Shown: in pieces, positions 16,611 to 24,436 of the stretch
How positions within the stretch are numbered: position 1 is the stretch's first letter
Layout: every line of letters begins with the position of its first letter
NCBI RefSeq assembly: GCF_030056665.1
Contig: NZ_JASHIG010000015.1
DNA length: 64,000 nucleotides
Reading direction: 5' to 3' (one strand)
DNA from: Flectobacillus roseus
GTDB taxonomy: Bacteria; Bacteroidota; Bacteroidia; Cytophagales; Spirosomataceae
Position numbers and translations under genes: made by a program
The notes under the pieces: generated by a model
Databases searched by the model: none
The model's input: only the letters and a program-made list of their open reading frames with translations
What the model was told of the DNA's origin: nothing

Positions 16611-17921
16611 ATGAGTTGGAAAAATGAACAAGTAACACCTTCTCTCCCTGAAGTATATGCCTCGATAGATGTACCCAAAACGGGTTCATTCTGGCGGAAA
16701 CTTTGGGCTTTTACAGGACCCGGACTAATGGTAGCCGTTGGCTATATGGACCCAGGCAACTGGGCTACCGACATTGCTGGCGGCTCTAAATTTGGATATA
16801 CCCTTCTTTCAGTTATTCTCATTTCTAATTTGTTTGCGATGCTTTTACAGCATTTGTCGCTCAAATTAGGAATCGCTACAGGGAAAGATCTTGCACAAGC
16901 GTGCCGTGATGCTTATTCCAAACCCGTTGTCGTTGCGCTTTGGCTACTTTGTGAAATTGCGATTGCCGCTTGCGACTTAGCCGAGGTAATTGGCTCTGCC
17001 ATTGCTTTAAATCTATTATTCGGAATGCCTCTGAGCGTTGGAGTTGTGGTGACGGTATTAGATGTATTGATGCTATTGTATTTTCAAAACAAAGGATTTA
17101 GAATGTTGGAAAGTATTGTAGCGGCCTTGATTTTTATGATTTTCCTTTGTTTTTCTTACGAAATAGCCGTTTCACATCCTTCATTTTCTCAGATTGTAGG
17201 TAATCTTGTTCCCAAAAAAGAAATCATTTTAAACCCAGATATGCTCTATGTAGCCATTGGGATTTTGGGAGCGACGGTTATGCCGCATAATTTGTACTTG
17301 CATTCAAGTATTGTACAAACACGTGATTTTGAAAAATCGGCTGAAGGAAAACGTTCTGCCATCAAATTCGCTACAATTGATTCTACTATTTCATTAGGAT
17401 TTGCCTTTTTTATCAATGCCGCTATTTTGATTGTATCGGCAGCAGCTTTTCATACTTCTGGCAATCAGCAAGTAGCAGACATACATGATGCCTATCACTT
17501 GCTCGACCCTGTATTAGGTGTAAAAATGGCAGGTATTTGTTTTGCGGTAGCCTTATTAGCTTCAGGACAAAATTCTACTTTGACAGGTACTTTGGCTGGA
17601 CAAATTGTGATGGAAGGCTTTTTAAACTTGCATTTAAAACCTTGGTTGCGTCGTCTAATTACTCGTTTGCTAGCAGTAATTCCAGCCTTAATTGTAACCT
17701 TGATTTACGGAGAAAAAGGAACGGGAGAACTTTTGGTATTGAGTCAGGTAATATTATCGCTTCAGTTGAGTTTTGCGGTAGTTCCACTTGTGATGTTTAC
17801 AAGTTCCAAAAAGAAAATGGGAGAATTTGCCAACTCGAAATTGGTAGAAATCATCTCATGGGTCGTATCAATTATCATTATAGTTTTTAATATGTACTTA
17901 CTTTGGGATACATTGATGTAA
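16611..17921 (+). CDS. mntH: Nramp-family divalent metal transporter (MntH-like)
   Basis: A proton-coupled Mn2+/Fe2+ importer of the inner membrane with about 11 hydrophobic helices in 436 residues. Both metal-site motifs are intact: DPGN at residues 47-50 (VGYMDPGNWATD) and MPHN at residues 224-227 (ATVMPHNLYLHSS). The consensus transport block SGQNSTLTGTLAGQIVMEGF is present late in the protein. The Met of the second motif favours transition metals over calcium or magnesium. It is divergent from a DtxR/MntR-like regulator, with a dyad over its promoter. A family B repeat starts nine bases after the stop codon. Confidence 0.95.
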   Translation: MSWKNEQVTPSLPEVYASIDVPKTGSFWRKLWAFTGPGLMVAVGYMDPGNWATDIAGGSKFGYTLLSVILISNLFAMLLQHLSLKLGIATGKDLAQACRDAYSKPVVVALWLLCEIAIAACDLAEVIGSAIALNLLFGMPLSVGVVVTVLDVLMLLYFQNKGFRMLESIVAALIFMIFLCFSYEIAVSHPSFSQIVGNLVPKKEIILNPDMLYVAIGILGATVMPHNLYLHSSIVQTRDFEKSAEGKRSAIKFATIDSTISLGFAFFINAAILIVSAAAFHTSGNQQVADIHDAYHLLDPVLGVKMAGICFAVALLASGQNSTLTGTLAGQIVMEGFLNLHLKPWLRRLITRLLAVIPALIVTLIYGEKGTGELLVLSQVILSLQLSFAVVPLVMFTSSKKKMGEFANSKLVEIISWVVSIIIIVFNMYLLWDTLM

Positions 17922-17930
17922 TGAAGGTTA

Positions 17931-18178
17931 TTGAGTGAATGGTGATTGAGTGGTTGAGTGCTATGTCTATCCGTAGTAGAGACGCAAAGCATTGCGTCTC
18001 TACTACGGATAGACATAGCATAGTAATATCAAAAAAGGCGGTCGAAAAACAATTTTCGACCGCCTTTTTCGTGAACAGTTTAGGAATAATTCTATTGCTA
18101 AAAATAGTTTAAAACGAAAGACATGACATATATACTGGTAATAATCACTCAAGCACTCAATCACCATTCACTAAATTA
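17931..18178. repeat. Family B element B4 with 28-bp perfect hairpin
   Basis: The outer ends ATTGAGTGAATGG and ACCATTCACTAAATT are inverted. Inside are a hairpin with 28-bp perfect arms and a 4-base loop (arms 17960-17987 and 17992-18019, ending in GAGACGCAA/TTGCGTCTC) and a separate GGCGGTCGAAAA terminator hairpin. It fills the gap between the convergent mntH and crtB genes. Confidence 0.85.
18032..18069. terminator. Bidirectional terminator between mntH and crtB
   Basis: AAAAAGGCGGTCGAAAA (18032-18048) pairs perfectly with TTTTCGACCGCCTTTTT (18053-18069). The A-run and T-run on the two sides allow termination in both directions, serving mntH and crtB. Near-identical stems occur in three other intergenic gaps. 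Confidence 0.9.
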
Positions 18179-18182
18179 GCCA

Positions 18183-19019
18183 TTAAAGCACATTTAGCCT
18201 AAACTGAAAGTAAGTTTTTGCAAGCAAAGCAACCTTCTGAAAATCAGGCACTCTGATTCTTTCATTCTGAATTTTTGAGGCTGGACAACCTTTTATTTTA
18301 TCAAACAAACGAAGATAATATTTGTAAGCTAAGTACACGCCTGCTTTAGCGCCTTTAGGCAAATTCATAATACCTCTATAGGCGGCATCAAAGTCAGCCT
18401 GAATATCATCTTCAATAAGCTGTTTATCTTTTAGCGTAAAATTGGTAAAATCTACATTAGGAAAATAAGTTCTACCCCTTTCCTGAAAATCTGATTTAAT
18501 ATCACGCAAGAAATTTACCTTTTGAAAAGCCGAACCTAGACTTCTGGCATCATCCTTCAGCGCTTGGTACATCTCGTTGTTTCCTTCACAAAATACTCTT
18601 AAACACATCAAGCCCACCACCTCTGCTGAGCCGTAAATATACTCCTCGTAGCCCACTTGATTATATTCTGATTGATACAAATCCATTTCCATAGAGTGTA
18701 AGAACGCCTTAATCAAATCATGATCGATTTGATATTCATTTACCACCATTTGAAACGAATGTATTACTGGATTAAGGCTAATTTTATCTTCAATTGCCTT
18801 AAAAGTATCATCTCTAAAAGTGCTCAACAACGTTTTTTTATCAAAACCATGGAAAGTATCCACAATCTCGTCGGCATAGCGTACGAAGCCATAAATCGCA
18901 TAAATAGGGAAATGAAAACGCTTATCTAGCGTTTTGATACCCAGTGTAAACGAAGTACTGTAATACTCAGTAATGAGCTTACTACATTCGAAAGTCGTGG
19001 TGTTATACAAATCCATCAT
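18183..19019 (-). CDS. crtB: Phytoene synthase
   Basis: A squalene/phytoene synthase that condenses two geranylgeranyl diphosphates to phytoene, the entry to carotenoids. Both Asp-rich substrate motifs are present: DEIVD (Asp50-Asp54) and NFLRDIKSDFQERGR (Asp173, Asp177), with YFP following. The 278 residues are typical for Bacteroidota. It lies 99 bases downstream of crtI on the same strand, forming a crtI-crtB unit. The start could be either of two adjacent ATG codons. No cyclase or ketolase gene is in the window, so later steps must be elsewhere. Confidence 0.95.
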   Translation of the reverse strand: MMDLYNTTTFECSKLITEYYSTSFTLGIKTLDKRFHFPIYAIYGFVRYADEIVDTFHGFDKKTLLSTFRDDTFKAIEDKISLNPVIHSFQMVVNEYQIDHDLIKAFLHSMEMDLYQSEYNQVGYEEYIYGSAEVVGLMCLRVFCEGNNEMYQALKDDARSLGSAFQKVNFLRDIKSDFQERGRTYFPNVDFTNFTLKDKQLIEDDIQADFDAAYRGIMNLPKGAKAGVYLAYKYYLRLFDKIKGCPASKIQNERIRVPDFQKVALLAKTYFQFRLNVL

Positions 19020-19118
19020 GTCTTTAAAGCATCATTGCATCAAAGCCAAAGCCTCTTTGCCGTTAAAGGTTTAAAAGTGATTTAGTAATGTTTAGTAAGT
19101 ATGTGGTCGGGTGATTCG

Positions 19119-20588
19119 TTATCTCATTTCTTTATCCAATTCACTAGCTACTAATAAGCCAGAAATTAGAGAAGGAGGTACTCCAGGACCCGGTACTGTC
19201 AACTGACCAGTGTAGTAAAAATTTTGTATTTTCTTACTTTTCAAAGTTGGCTTCAACAAAGCCGTTTGCATAAGTGTGTTTGCCAAACCGTAAGCATTTC
19301 CTTTGAAAGCATGATAATCTTGTTTAAAATCACGGTGAGCATAGCTTCTTTTGTATACCACAGAGTCGCGAATAGAAGTCCCACAATATTTTTCAAGACG
19401 CTCCATCAAAATACTGTAATATTTTTCTCTCATTTCCTCCGTATCTTCCAAATCTGGTGCAACAGGAATTAATAAGAATATATTTTCACAACCCTCTGGA
19501 GCAACACTACTATCTGTTACTGATGGTGCCGAAGCATAAAATAGAGGCTTCGAAGGCCATTTGGGTTCAGTATAAATTTCGTGTGCATGAAGACTAAAGT
19601 CTTCGTCAAAAAATAAATTATGGTGTAAAAGCTTTGGAATACGCTTGTTTACCCCCAAATAAAACAATAAAGACGATGGAGCCATCACTCGTTTATCCCA
19701 ATACTCTTCATCGTAGTTTCGATAAGTTTGCCCTAGAATTTTATCCTCAACATGATGATAATCGGCACTAGCAACCACTGCATCTGTATCAAAAGTACCT
19801 TGACTAGTAATAACTTGTTTGGCTATACCATTGTTTACTACAACCTTTTGAACCTCCTGATTATAGAGAATTTTCACGCCCTTTTCTTCTGCCAAAGCCA
19901 CCATTCCTTTCACGATTTTGTGCATTCCACCCATTGGATACCATGTACCCAATTGCATTTCGGCATAATTCATCAAGCTATACATTGCTGGAGTATTTTC
20001 GGGCGTAGCTCCCAAAAATAAAATAGGAAACTCCATCAGCTTCAGTATTTTATCATCTGTAAAAAACTTACGAATATGCTTAGCAAATGACTGAAATACG
20101 TCTAATCGAACCACATCATACAGTAATTTTACACTTACAAATTCTGAAATGCTTCGAGAAGGCTTCCAAACGAATTGATTAATTCCTACATCATATTTAT
20201 ACTCTGCCTGTCGAAGAAACTCTCTAAACTTTGCACCGCTACCCGATTCCATTTCCTCAAATAACGCTTCAAGCTTATCGACCCCAGCAGGAAGTGCTAT
20301 GGTTTCATTTCCTTCCAATATCACAGCGTACGAAGGATCAAGACGCACTAAATCATAATAGTCAGAAGTTTTTTTATTGAATTTAGCAAAATAGTTGTCA
20401 AAAATATCGGGCATCCAATACCAGCTTGGCCCCATATCAAATGTAAAACCCTCTGCCTCAAAAACTCTTGCACGACCACCCGCCATGCTATTTTTTTCTA
20501 GAATCGTAACGTCATAACCTTTATCGGCCAAGCCAGTTGCGGCGGCTAAACCCGAAAATCCCGCTCCAATTACAATTACTTTTTTCAT
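19119..20588 (-). CDS. crtI: Phytoene desaturase
   Basis: A CrtI-type FAD-dependent desaturase that converts phytoene to lycopene or a related polyene at the membrane. The N-terminal dinucleotide-binding motif VIGAGFSGLAAATGL (residues 5-19) is followed by LEKNSMAGGRARVFE and FDMGPSWYWMP. The C-terminal signature YYTGQLTVPGPGVPPSLISG is the bacterial phytoene dehydrogenase pattern. The length (489) is normal. It precedes crtB on the same strand. A TTTTGTTTAAG sequence lies a few bases before the start codon (20596-20606), matching motifs clustered upstream of the neighbouring sigma factor gene. Confidence 0.95.
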   Translation of the reverse strand: MKKVIVIGAGFSGLAAATGLADKGYDVTILEKNSMAGGRARVFEAEGFTFDMGPSWYWMPDIFDNYFAKFNKKTSDYYDLVRLDPSYAVILEGNETIALPAGVDKLEALFEEMESGSGAKFREFLRQAEYKYDVGINQFVWKPSRSISEFVSVKLLYDVVRLDVFQSFAKHIRKFFTDDKILKLMEFPILFLGATPENTPAMYSLMNYAEMQLGTWYPMGGMHKIVKGMVALAEEKGVKILYNQEVQKVVVNNGIAKQVITSQGTFDTDAVVASADYHHVEDKILGQTYRNYDEEYWDKRVMAPSSLLFYLGVNKRIPKLLHHNLFFDEDFSLHAHEIYTEPKWPSKPLFYASAPSVTDSSVAPEGCENIFLLIPVAPDLEDTEEMREKYYSILMERLEKYCGTSIRDSVVYKRSYAHRDFKQDYHAFKGNAYGLANTLMQTALLKPTLKSKKIQNFYYTGQLTVPGPGVPPSLISGLLVASELDKEMR

Positions 20589-20881
20589 GTATAGTTTTGT
20601 TTAAGTATCCAAATCAGATGTTTCTTGTGTGGTTTTGAGATAGATACTTTTAGGTAGTTAAAGTTTTTAAGAGTGATTGAGATAGAAAGTGTCTAGTCAA
20701 ACTAATGCCATACGATACTATTTTACCTTTTACGTCTAAATCTACGTAGGAAATTTATTCTGTTGTATAATTCTTGAAAAAATGGTATTAAGAAATCTTA
20801 GAATAGAAACTTTATACTGTAATAAACCGAGAAGCCTAAAGAATGTTTTGTAAAAGGTTTAGTTTTTAAAAATTAAACAAA

Positions 20882-20908
20882 AACAAAAAAGTCGAGCAAG
20901 CGCTCGAC
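20882..20908 (-). terminator. Terminator downstream of the ECF sigma gene
   Basis: GTCGAGC (20891-20897) pairs with GCTCGAC (20902-20908). On the minus strand the stem is followed by a T-run (A-run 20884-20890). It separates the sigma factor transcript from crtI. In the remaining gap (20589-21061) I see only AT-rich sequence and no start-bearing gene. Confidence 0.8.
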
Positions 20909-21061
20909 CCTTTGCAACTTTCTTCTGTTAACCAAAAAACTAATCAATTATTTCACAATTGTCGTTTTTGGAGTCAATACTTTTGGTGTTGATGAAGTGT
21001 AACTCCAGTTAGAACGACTTGTCCTAATTAATTTTAGGCACCAAGTTACAACGTTTAAGCC

Positions 21062-21574
21062 TTAATTCCAATAAGCATACATATGAAGCTTATCTTTTAA
21101 TTCCTTTCTGGCTATGTGGATACGGTTCTTAACTGTACCTATTGGGATATTCAATTTGTCGGCTATTTCATGATATTTAAAGCCTCTGAAATACATCACA
21201 AAAGGCATACGATATGCCTCATCTAGCGATTTAACGGCATTTTCTATGTCATTAAGGGCAAAAGAGCTTGCTGCGCTGTTGTCAGTGCTTGACTCTAAAG
21301 AGTTGATATAATGCAAGTTATCAGAAGTATCAATGAAGGTATTTTTACGAACCATTTTTTGATAATTCGTAATAAAAGTATTTTTCATGATAGTGTACAA
21401 CCATGCTTTCAAGTTGGTACCTTCTGTATATTTATCTCTGTTGGTGAATGCCTTCAACAAAGTGTCCTGTAACAAATCATTTGCATCTTCGTAATCTCTA
21501 GTCAACTTCATAGCAAACGGTTTCAATGACTTTGAAACTCTACCTATGTGGAATGAAAATTCAATAGCAGTCAT
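21062..21574 (-). CDS. ECF-type RNA polymerase sigma factor
   Basis: A 170-residue extracytoplasmic-function-like sigma factor. Region 2 (residues 20-85) carries DYEDANDLLQDTLLKAFTNR and LKAWLYTIMKNTFI. Region 4 (residues 110-165) carries FVMYFRGFKYHEIADKLNIP and GTVKNRIHIARKELK. The frame extends to 21631, but MTAIEFSFHIGRV at 21574 is the likely start and lies downstream of a TATATTTG promoter element (minus strand, 21615-21608). No anti-sigma factor gene accompanies it. It is upstream of crtI-crtB on the same strand but separated by a terminator. Control of the carotenoid genes is plausible; three dyads upstream suggest dedicated regulation. Confidence 0.92.
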   Translation of the reverse strand: MTAIEFSFHIGRVSKSLKPFAMKLTRDYEDANDLLQDTLLKAFTNRDKYTEGTNLKAWLYTIMKNTFITNYQKMVRKNTFIDTSDNLHYINSLESSTDNSAASSFALNDIENAVKSLDEAYRMPFVMYFRGFKYHEIADKLNIPIGTVKNRIHIARKELKDKLHMYAYWN

Positions 21575-21598
21575 AATCGTGTTGAGTTTATTTGTTGA

Positions 21599-21632
21599 TT
21601 TGTTTAACAAATATATTACAACATTAAACAAA
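21599..21632. promoter_or_regulatory. Dyad 1 over the sigma factor promoter
   Basis: TTTGTTTAA (21599-21607) and TTAAACAAA (21624-21632) are perfect inverted arms. They bracket the -7 element TATATTTG (minus strand, 21615-21608) of the sigma factor gene. A TTTTG at 21639-21636 could be the -33 element. The placement suits a repressor or MerR-like regulator. Confidence 0.6.
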
Positions 21633-21766
21633 CTTCAAAACTTTTTCGAATAAATTTTACATTAAAATTAAATTAGAATTATTAGCCAATAAGGCTAAAA
21701 TCAAGTATTTATCAAAAAACTGCAAGTTTCAGAAATGTTCAAAAAAGTTCAAAAATTTAGAAAAAA

Positions 21767-21794
21767 GTTTAACAACAAGCCAATTTTGTTAAAC
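21767..21794. promoter_or_regulatory. Dyad 2 upstream of the sigma factor
   Basis: GTTTAAC (21767-21773) and GTTAAAC (21788-21794) are inverted arms 14 bases apart. The half-sites match those of the dyad at 21599-21632. The protein that binds is not known. Confidence 0.5.
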
Positions 21795-21800
21795 AAAGCC

Positions 21801-21838
21801 TTTTGTTTAAGTTTATACTAGTAAAAAGTTAAACAAAA
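21801..21838. promoter_or_regulatory. Dyad 3 upstream of the sigma factor
   Basis: TTTTGTTTAAG (21801-21811) and GTTAAACAAAA (21828-21838) are inverted arms, with only the innermost base mismatched. The same half-site TTTTGTTTAAG recurs directly before crtI at 20596-20606. Confidence 0.5.
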
Positions 21839-21881
21839 TTTTGCCTTATTCTTAAAAATATCCAAAATCTAGAACCGCTTT

Positions 21882-21902
21882 AATTGCAACTTTGTTGCAA
21901 TT
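21882..21902. promoter_or_regulatory. Predicted Zur box upstream of the TonB receptor
   Basis: AATTGCAAC, three bases, then GTTGCAATT form a perfect 21-bp palindrome, the usual size of a Fur/Zur-family site. It covers the probable -33 TTG (21895-21897), with the -7 element TATCTTTG at 21920-21927. Related boxes occur at 33492-33592. Assignment to a zinc-sensing Fur protein is inferred from the downstream gene types. Confidence 0.65.
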
Positions 21903-21919
21903 ATTATCCTGCCAATTAT

Positions 21920-21927
21920 TATCTTTG
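21920..21927 (+). promoter_or_regulatory. -7 element of the TonB receptor gene
   Basis: TATCTTTG is a perfect TAnnTTTG match, 24 bases upstream of the GTG start codon. This implies a short leader. Confidence 0.55.
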
Positions 21928-21950
21928 TTTACCAACAATTATCGACAAAC

Positions 21951-24278
21951 GTGAAAAAACTTTTTTTTATACTTACGGTATTACTCAGCTTTGGGTTGAA
22001 CCTTTTTGCACAAAATACCACTAACTGTAACTGTACACTCAAAGGCGTAGTACACGAAACCAATGCCCACAATCCCATCCCTGGCGCCGTGGTATATTTG
22101 AAAGGAACCAAATATGCGGTCTTCACCGATGCGAAAGGTGAATATCAATTCCCGAAACTTTGTCAGGGTGCCTATACACTTGTATGTCAGGCAGTGGGCT
22201 TTCAAAAAATTGAGGTTCCTATCAACCTGACACAGGAGCATTCGAAGGAGCTCACCCTTGCCAATGATGATGAGCACTTACAAGAGGTGGTAGTTTCAGG
22301 GAAAAAGACAGAAAATCAGACCAAAGCCAAATCAGTCATTGAAGGTAGCGACCTTGCTGAAACCCGTGGACAAAGCCTTGGCGAAGCGCTGAAGGCTGCA
22401 ACAGGCGTAACCACACTTCAAACAGGTAGTAGTATTGCCAAACCCGTAATTCATGGGATGCACTCAAACCGAGTATTGATTCTTAATAACGGAATTCGTC
22501 AGGAAGGGCAACAATGGGGTAGCGAACATGCGCCAGAAATTGATCCATTTATGGCACAAAAACTCACAGTTATTAAAGGTGCTGCTGGCGTTCGTTATGG
22601 GTCCGATGCCATTGCTGGTGTAATTATGGTAGAACCTAATCCCCTACCCGATTCGGCAGCGATTCATGGTGAAGCTAATTTAGTAGGCTTTTCGAATGGT
22701 CAACAAGGGATTGCCTCTGGTATTATAGAAGGTGGTTTTGCGAAGAAAAAAGGATGGGCTTGGCGTTTGCAAGGTACTTACAAACGCGGTGCTGACATCA
22801 AAACGGCAGACTATTATTTAGCCAATACGGGTATTCAAGAACGAAATTTTTCGGCAACTATTGGATATAACACCGCTCACTGGGGTACAGAAGCCTATTT
22901 TAGCTATTTTGATACGCAATTAGGAATTTTTGCTGGCTCGCATATTGGCAATATTACAGACTTACTTACTGCGATTAAAAGTTCTCGTCCTAATAGTGAC
23001 TACACGCCTTCCTCGGCAAGCTATACTATCAATCGCCCTAATCAGGATTTGGCGCATAATTTACTTAAAGTAAAGTCATTTTTAGTAAGTGAAAATCTTG
23101 GAAAGTGGCAATTAACTCTTTCTCGCCAATATGACTGGCGTTTGGAGTATGATGTACCAAGAGGAAATCGTACGTTGAATACGCTCAATTTCAAACTCAC
23201 GACCTATCAAGCTGAATTATTGCTTGACCACAAACCACTTTGGAACACCTTGAGCGGAACATTTGGCGCAAGTGGTATGTATCAGGAAAACTTATCGTCA
23301 TCGTATGAGTTGACCAAGCCACTCATTAATACCGTACTGATTCCAAATTATCAGACTAAAAGCGGTGGCGTCTTTTTGATTGAACGTTGGGTAAAAAATC
23401 GTTGGGAAGTTGAAGGTGGTTTGCGCTATGATATTCGTTCTTCGGATGCGTATGGATTAGATGCCTCCAGCAAACTTTTCAATTATTCTTTTACTTTTAA
23501 TAATGCTTCCTCAACCATTGGCTTTGTCTGGAATAGTTCGGAGTCTTTATCTTTGAAAGGAAATGCTGCTATTGCTTGGCGTGCACCTAATATGAATGAA
23601 TTATTCTCAAACGGAGTACACCACGGAGCAGCAGCTTACGAGAAAGGAAATATCAATCTGCAACCCGAAGTCGCACATAATTTTTCGGTCACTGCCGAAT
23701 ATTCTGGAAGTAAATGGGCCTGGGAAATTAGTCCGTATTTGAACTTAATTAATGACTTTATTTATTTAAAGCCTCGTGTAGAAAATGGGGAGATTCAAAC
23801 GGTATTGTCGGTAAGAGGCGCTTTTCCTGCCTTTGACTATACACAAGTAGATGCTCGATTTGCAGGAGTTGATGCTTCCGTAAAATATTTGATTTCAAAA
23901 CATTTTACCATTACTGAAAAATACTCAATGGTAAGAGCCAAAGATACTCGAAACAATGTTTATATGGTCAATATTCCTTCCGACCGTTTGGAGAGTAGTC
24001 TACGCTATACTTTTGGAAAAAATCAAGCTTACGTGAGCTTAACCAACTTATTGGTAGCTCGCCAAACTCGTGTAGAAGCCAATAGCGATTTCTTGGTACC
24101 TCCTGCTGGTTATAGTTTGTGGAGTATGAATGCTTCGTATCCTTACAAAAATTTCACTTTCGGTCTGGGTGTAAGTAATCTGCTCAATAAATCTTATCGT
24201 GACTACATGAATCGATTCAGGTATTTTACAGACGAAATGGGAAGAAATATTTCGTTGAGAGTACAGTATAGATTTTAA
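21951..24278 (+). CDS. TonB-dependent receptor, probable zinc uptake
   Basis: A 775-residue outer-membrane transporter starting at GTG. Residues 1-21 form a signal peptide (ends LNLFAQ). Residues 26-110 are a carboxypeptidase-regulatory-like domain (LKGVVHETNAHNPIPGAVVYL), about 120-225 the plug (GSDLAETRGQSLGEALK, VIKGAAGVRYGSDAIAGVIMVEP), and the rest a beta-barrel ending in an aromatic residue (SLRVQYRF). The HGMHSNRVLILNNGIRQEGQQWG stretch resembles metal or heme receptors. A 21-bp palindrome shared with the merC-cobW region covers its promoter, which suggests de-repression under zinc limitation and a ZnuD-like role. Iron cannot be excluded. It is divergent from the sigma factor gene. Confidence 0.85.
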   Translation: MKKLFFILTVLLSFGLNLFAQNTTNCNCTLKGVVHETNAHNPIPGAVVYLKGTKYAVFTDAKGEYQFPKLCQGAYTLVCQAVGFQKIEVPINLTQEHSKELTLANDDEHLQEVVVSGKKTENQTKAKSVIEGSDLAETRGQSLGEALKAATGVTTLQTGSSIAKPVIHGMHSNRVLILNNGIRQEGQQWGSEHAPEIDPFMAQKLTVIKGAAGVRYGSDAIAGVIMVEPNPLPDSAAIHGEANLVGFSNGQQGIASGIIEGGFAKKKGWAWRLQGTYKRGADIKTADYYLANTGIQERNFSATIGYNTAHWGTEAYFSYFDTQLGIFAGSHIGNITDLLTAIKSSRPNSDYTPSSASYTINRPNQDLAHNLLKVKSFLVSENLGKWQLTLSRQYDWRLEYDVPRGNRTLNTLNFKLTTYQAELLLDHKPLWNTLSGTFGASGMYQENLSSSYELTKPLINTVLIPNYQTKSGGVFLIERWVKNRWEVEGGLRYDIRSSDAYGLDASSKLFNYSFTFNNASSTIGFVWNSSESLSLKGNAAIAWRAPNMNELFSNGVHHGAAAYEKGNINLQPEVAHNFSVTAEYSGSKWAWEISPYLNLINDFIYLKPRVENGEIQTVLSVRGAFPAFDYTQVDARFAGVDASVKYLISKHFTITEKYSMVRAKDTRNNVYMVNIPSDRLESSLRYTFGKNQAYVSLTNLLVARQTRVEANSDFLVPPAGYSLWSMNASYPYKNFTFGLGVSNLLNKSYRDYMNRFRYFTDEMGRNISLRVQYRF

Positions 24279-24312
24279 AATAGCTATCAGCTTTCGGCGA
24301 ACAGCTATCAGC

Positions 24313-24377
24313 AAAAGCGCCGTTGGTATAACAGAATTCGATTTAATCGATTTACTGATGTACCAACGGCGCTTTTT
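24313..24377. terminator. Terminator between TonB receptor and glpD
   Basis: AAAAGCGCCGTTGGTA (24313-24328) pairs perfectly with TACCAACGGCGCTTTT (24361-24376). The 32-base loop contains a smaller ATCGA-type hairpin. The convergent placement and the A/T runs suggest two-way termination. Degenerate repeat text (CTATCAGCTTTCGGC and a family A-like CTCTGTGCCTGTTCACT) flanks it. Confidence 0.85.
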
Positions 24378-24436
24378 CATCAATTAATATTTACCTCAAA
24401 ACACTAACACACTTTGCGCCTCTGTGCCTGTTCACT

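Noticed and set aside
20909..21061. Open frame ending SSTPKVLTPKTTIVK downstream of the sigma factor, considered as a small peptide gene
   Set aside because: No ATG, GTG or usable TTG start lies in frame before an upstream stop codon. The protein-like look is not enough.
21842..21950. TonB receptor considered as part of a SusC/SusD glycan system
   Set aside because: No SusD gene follows, the length (775) is below typical SusC, and the promoter carries a metal-type palindrome.
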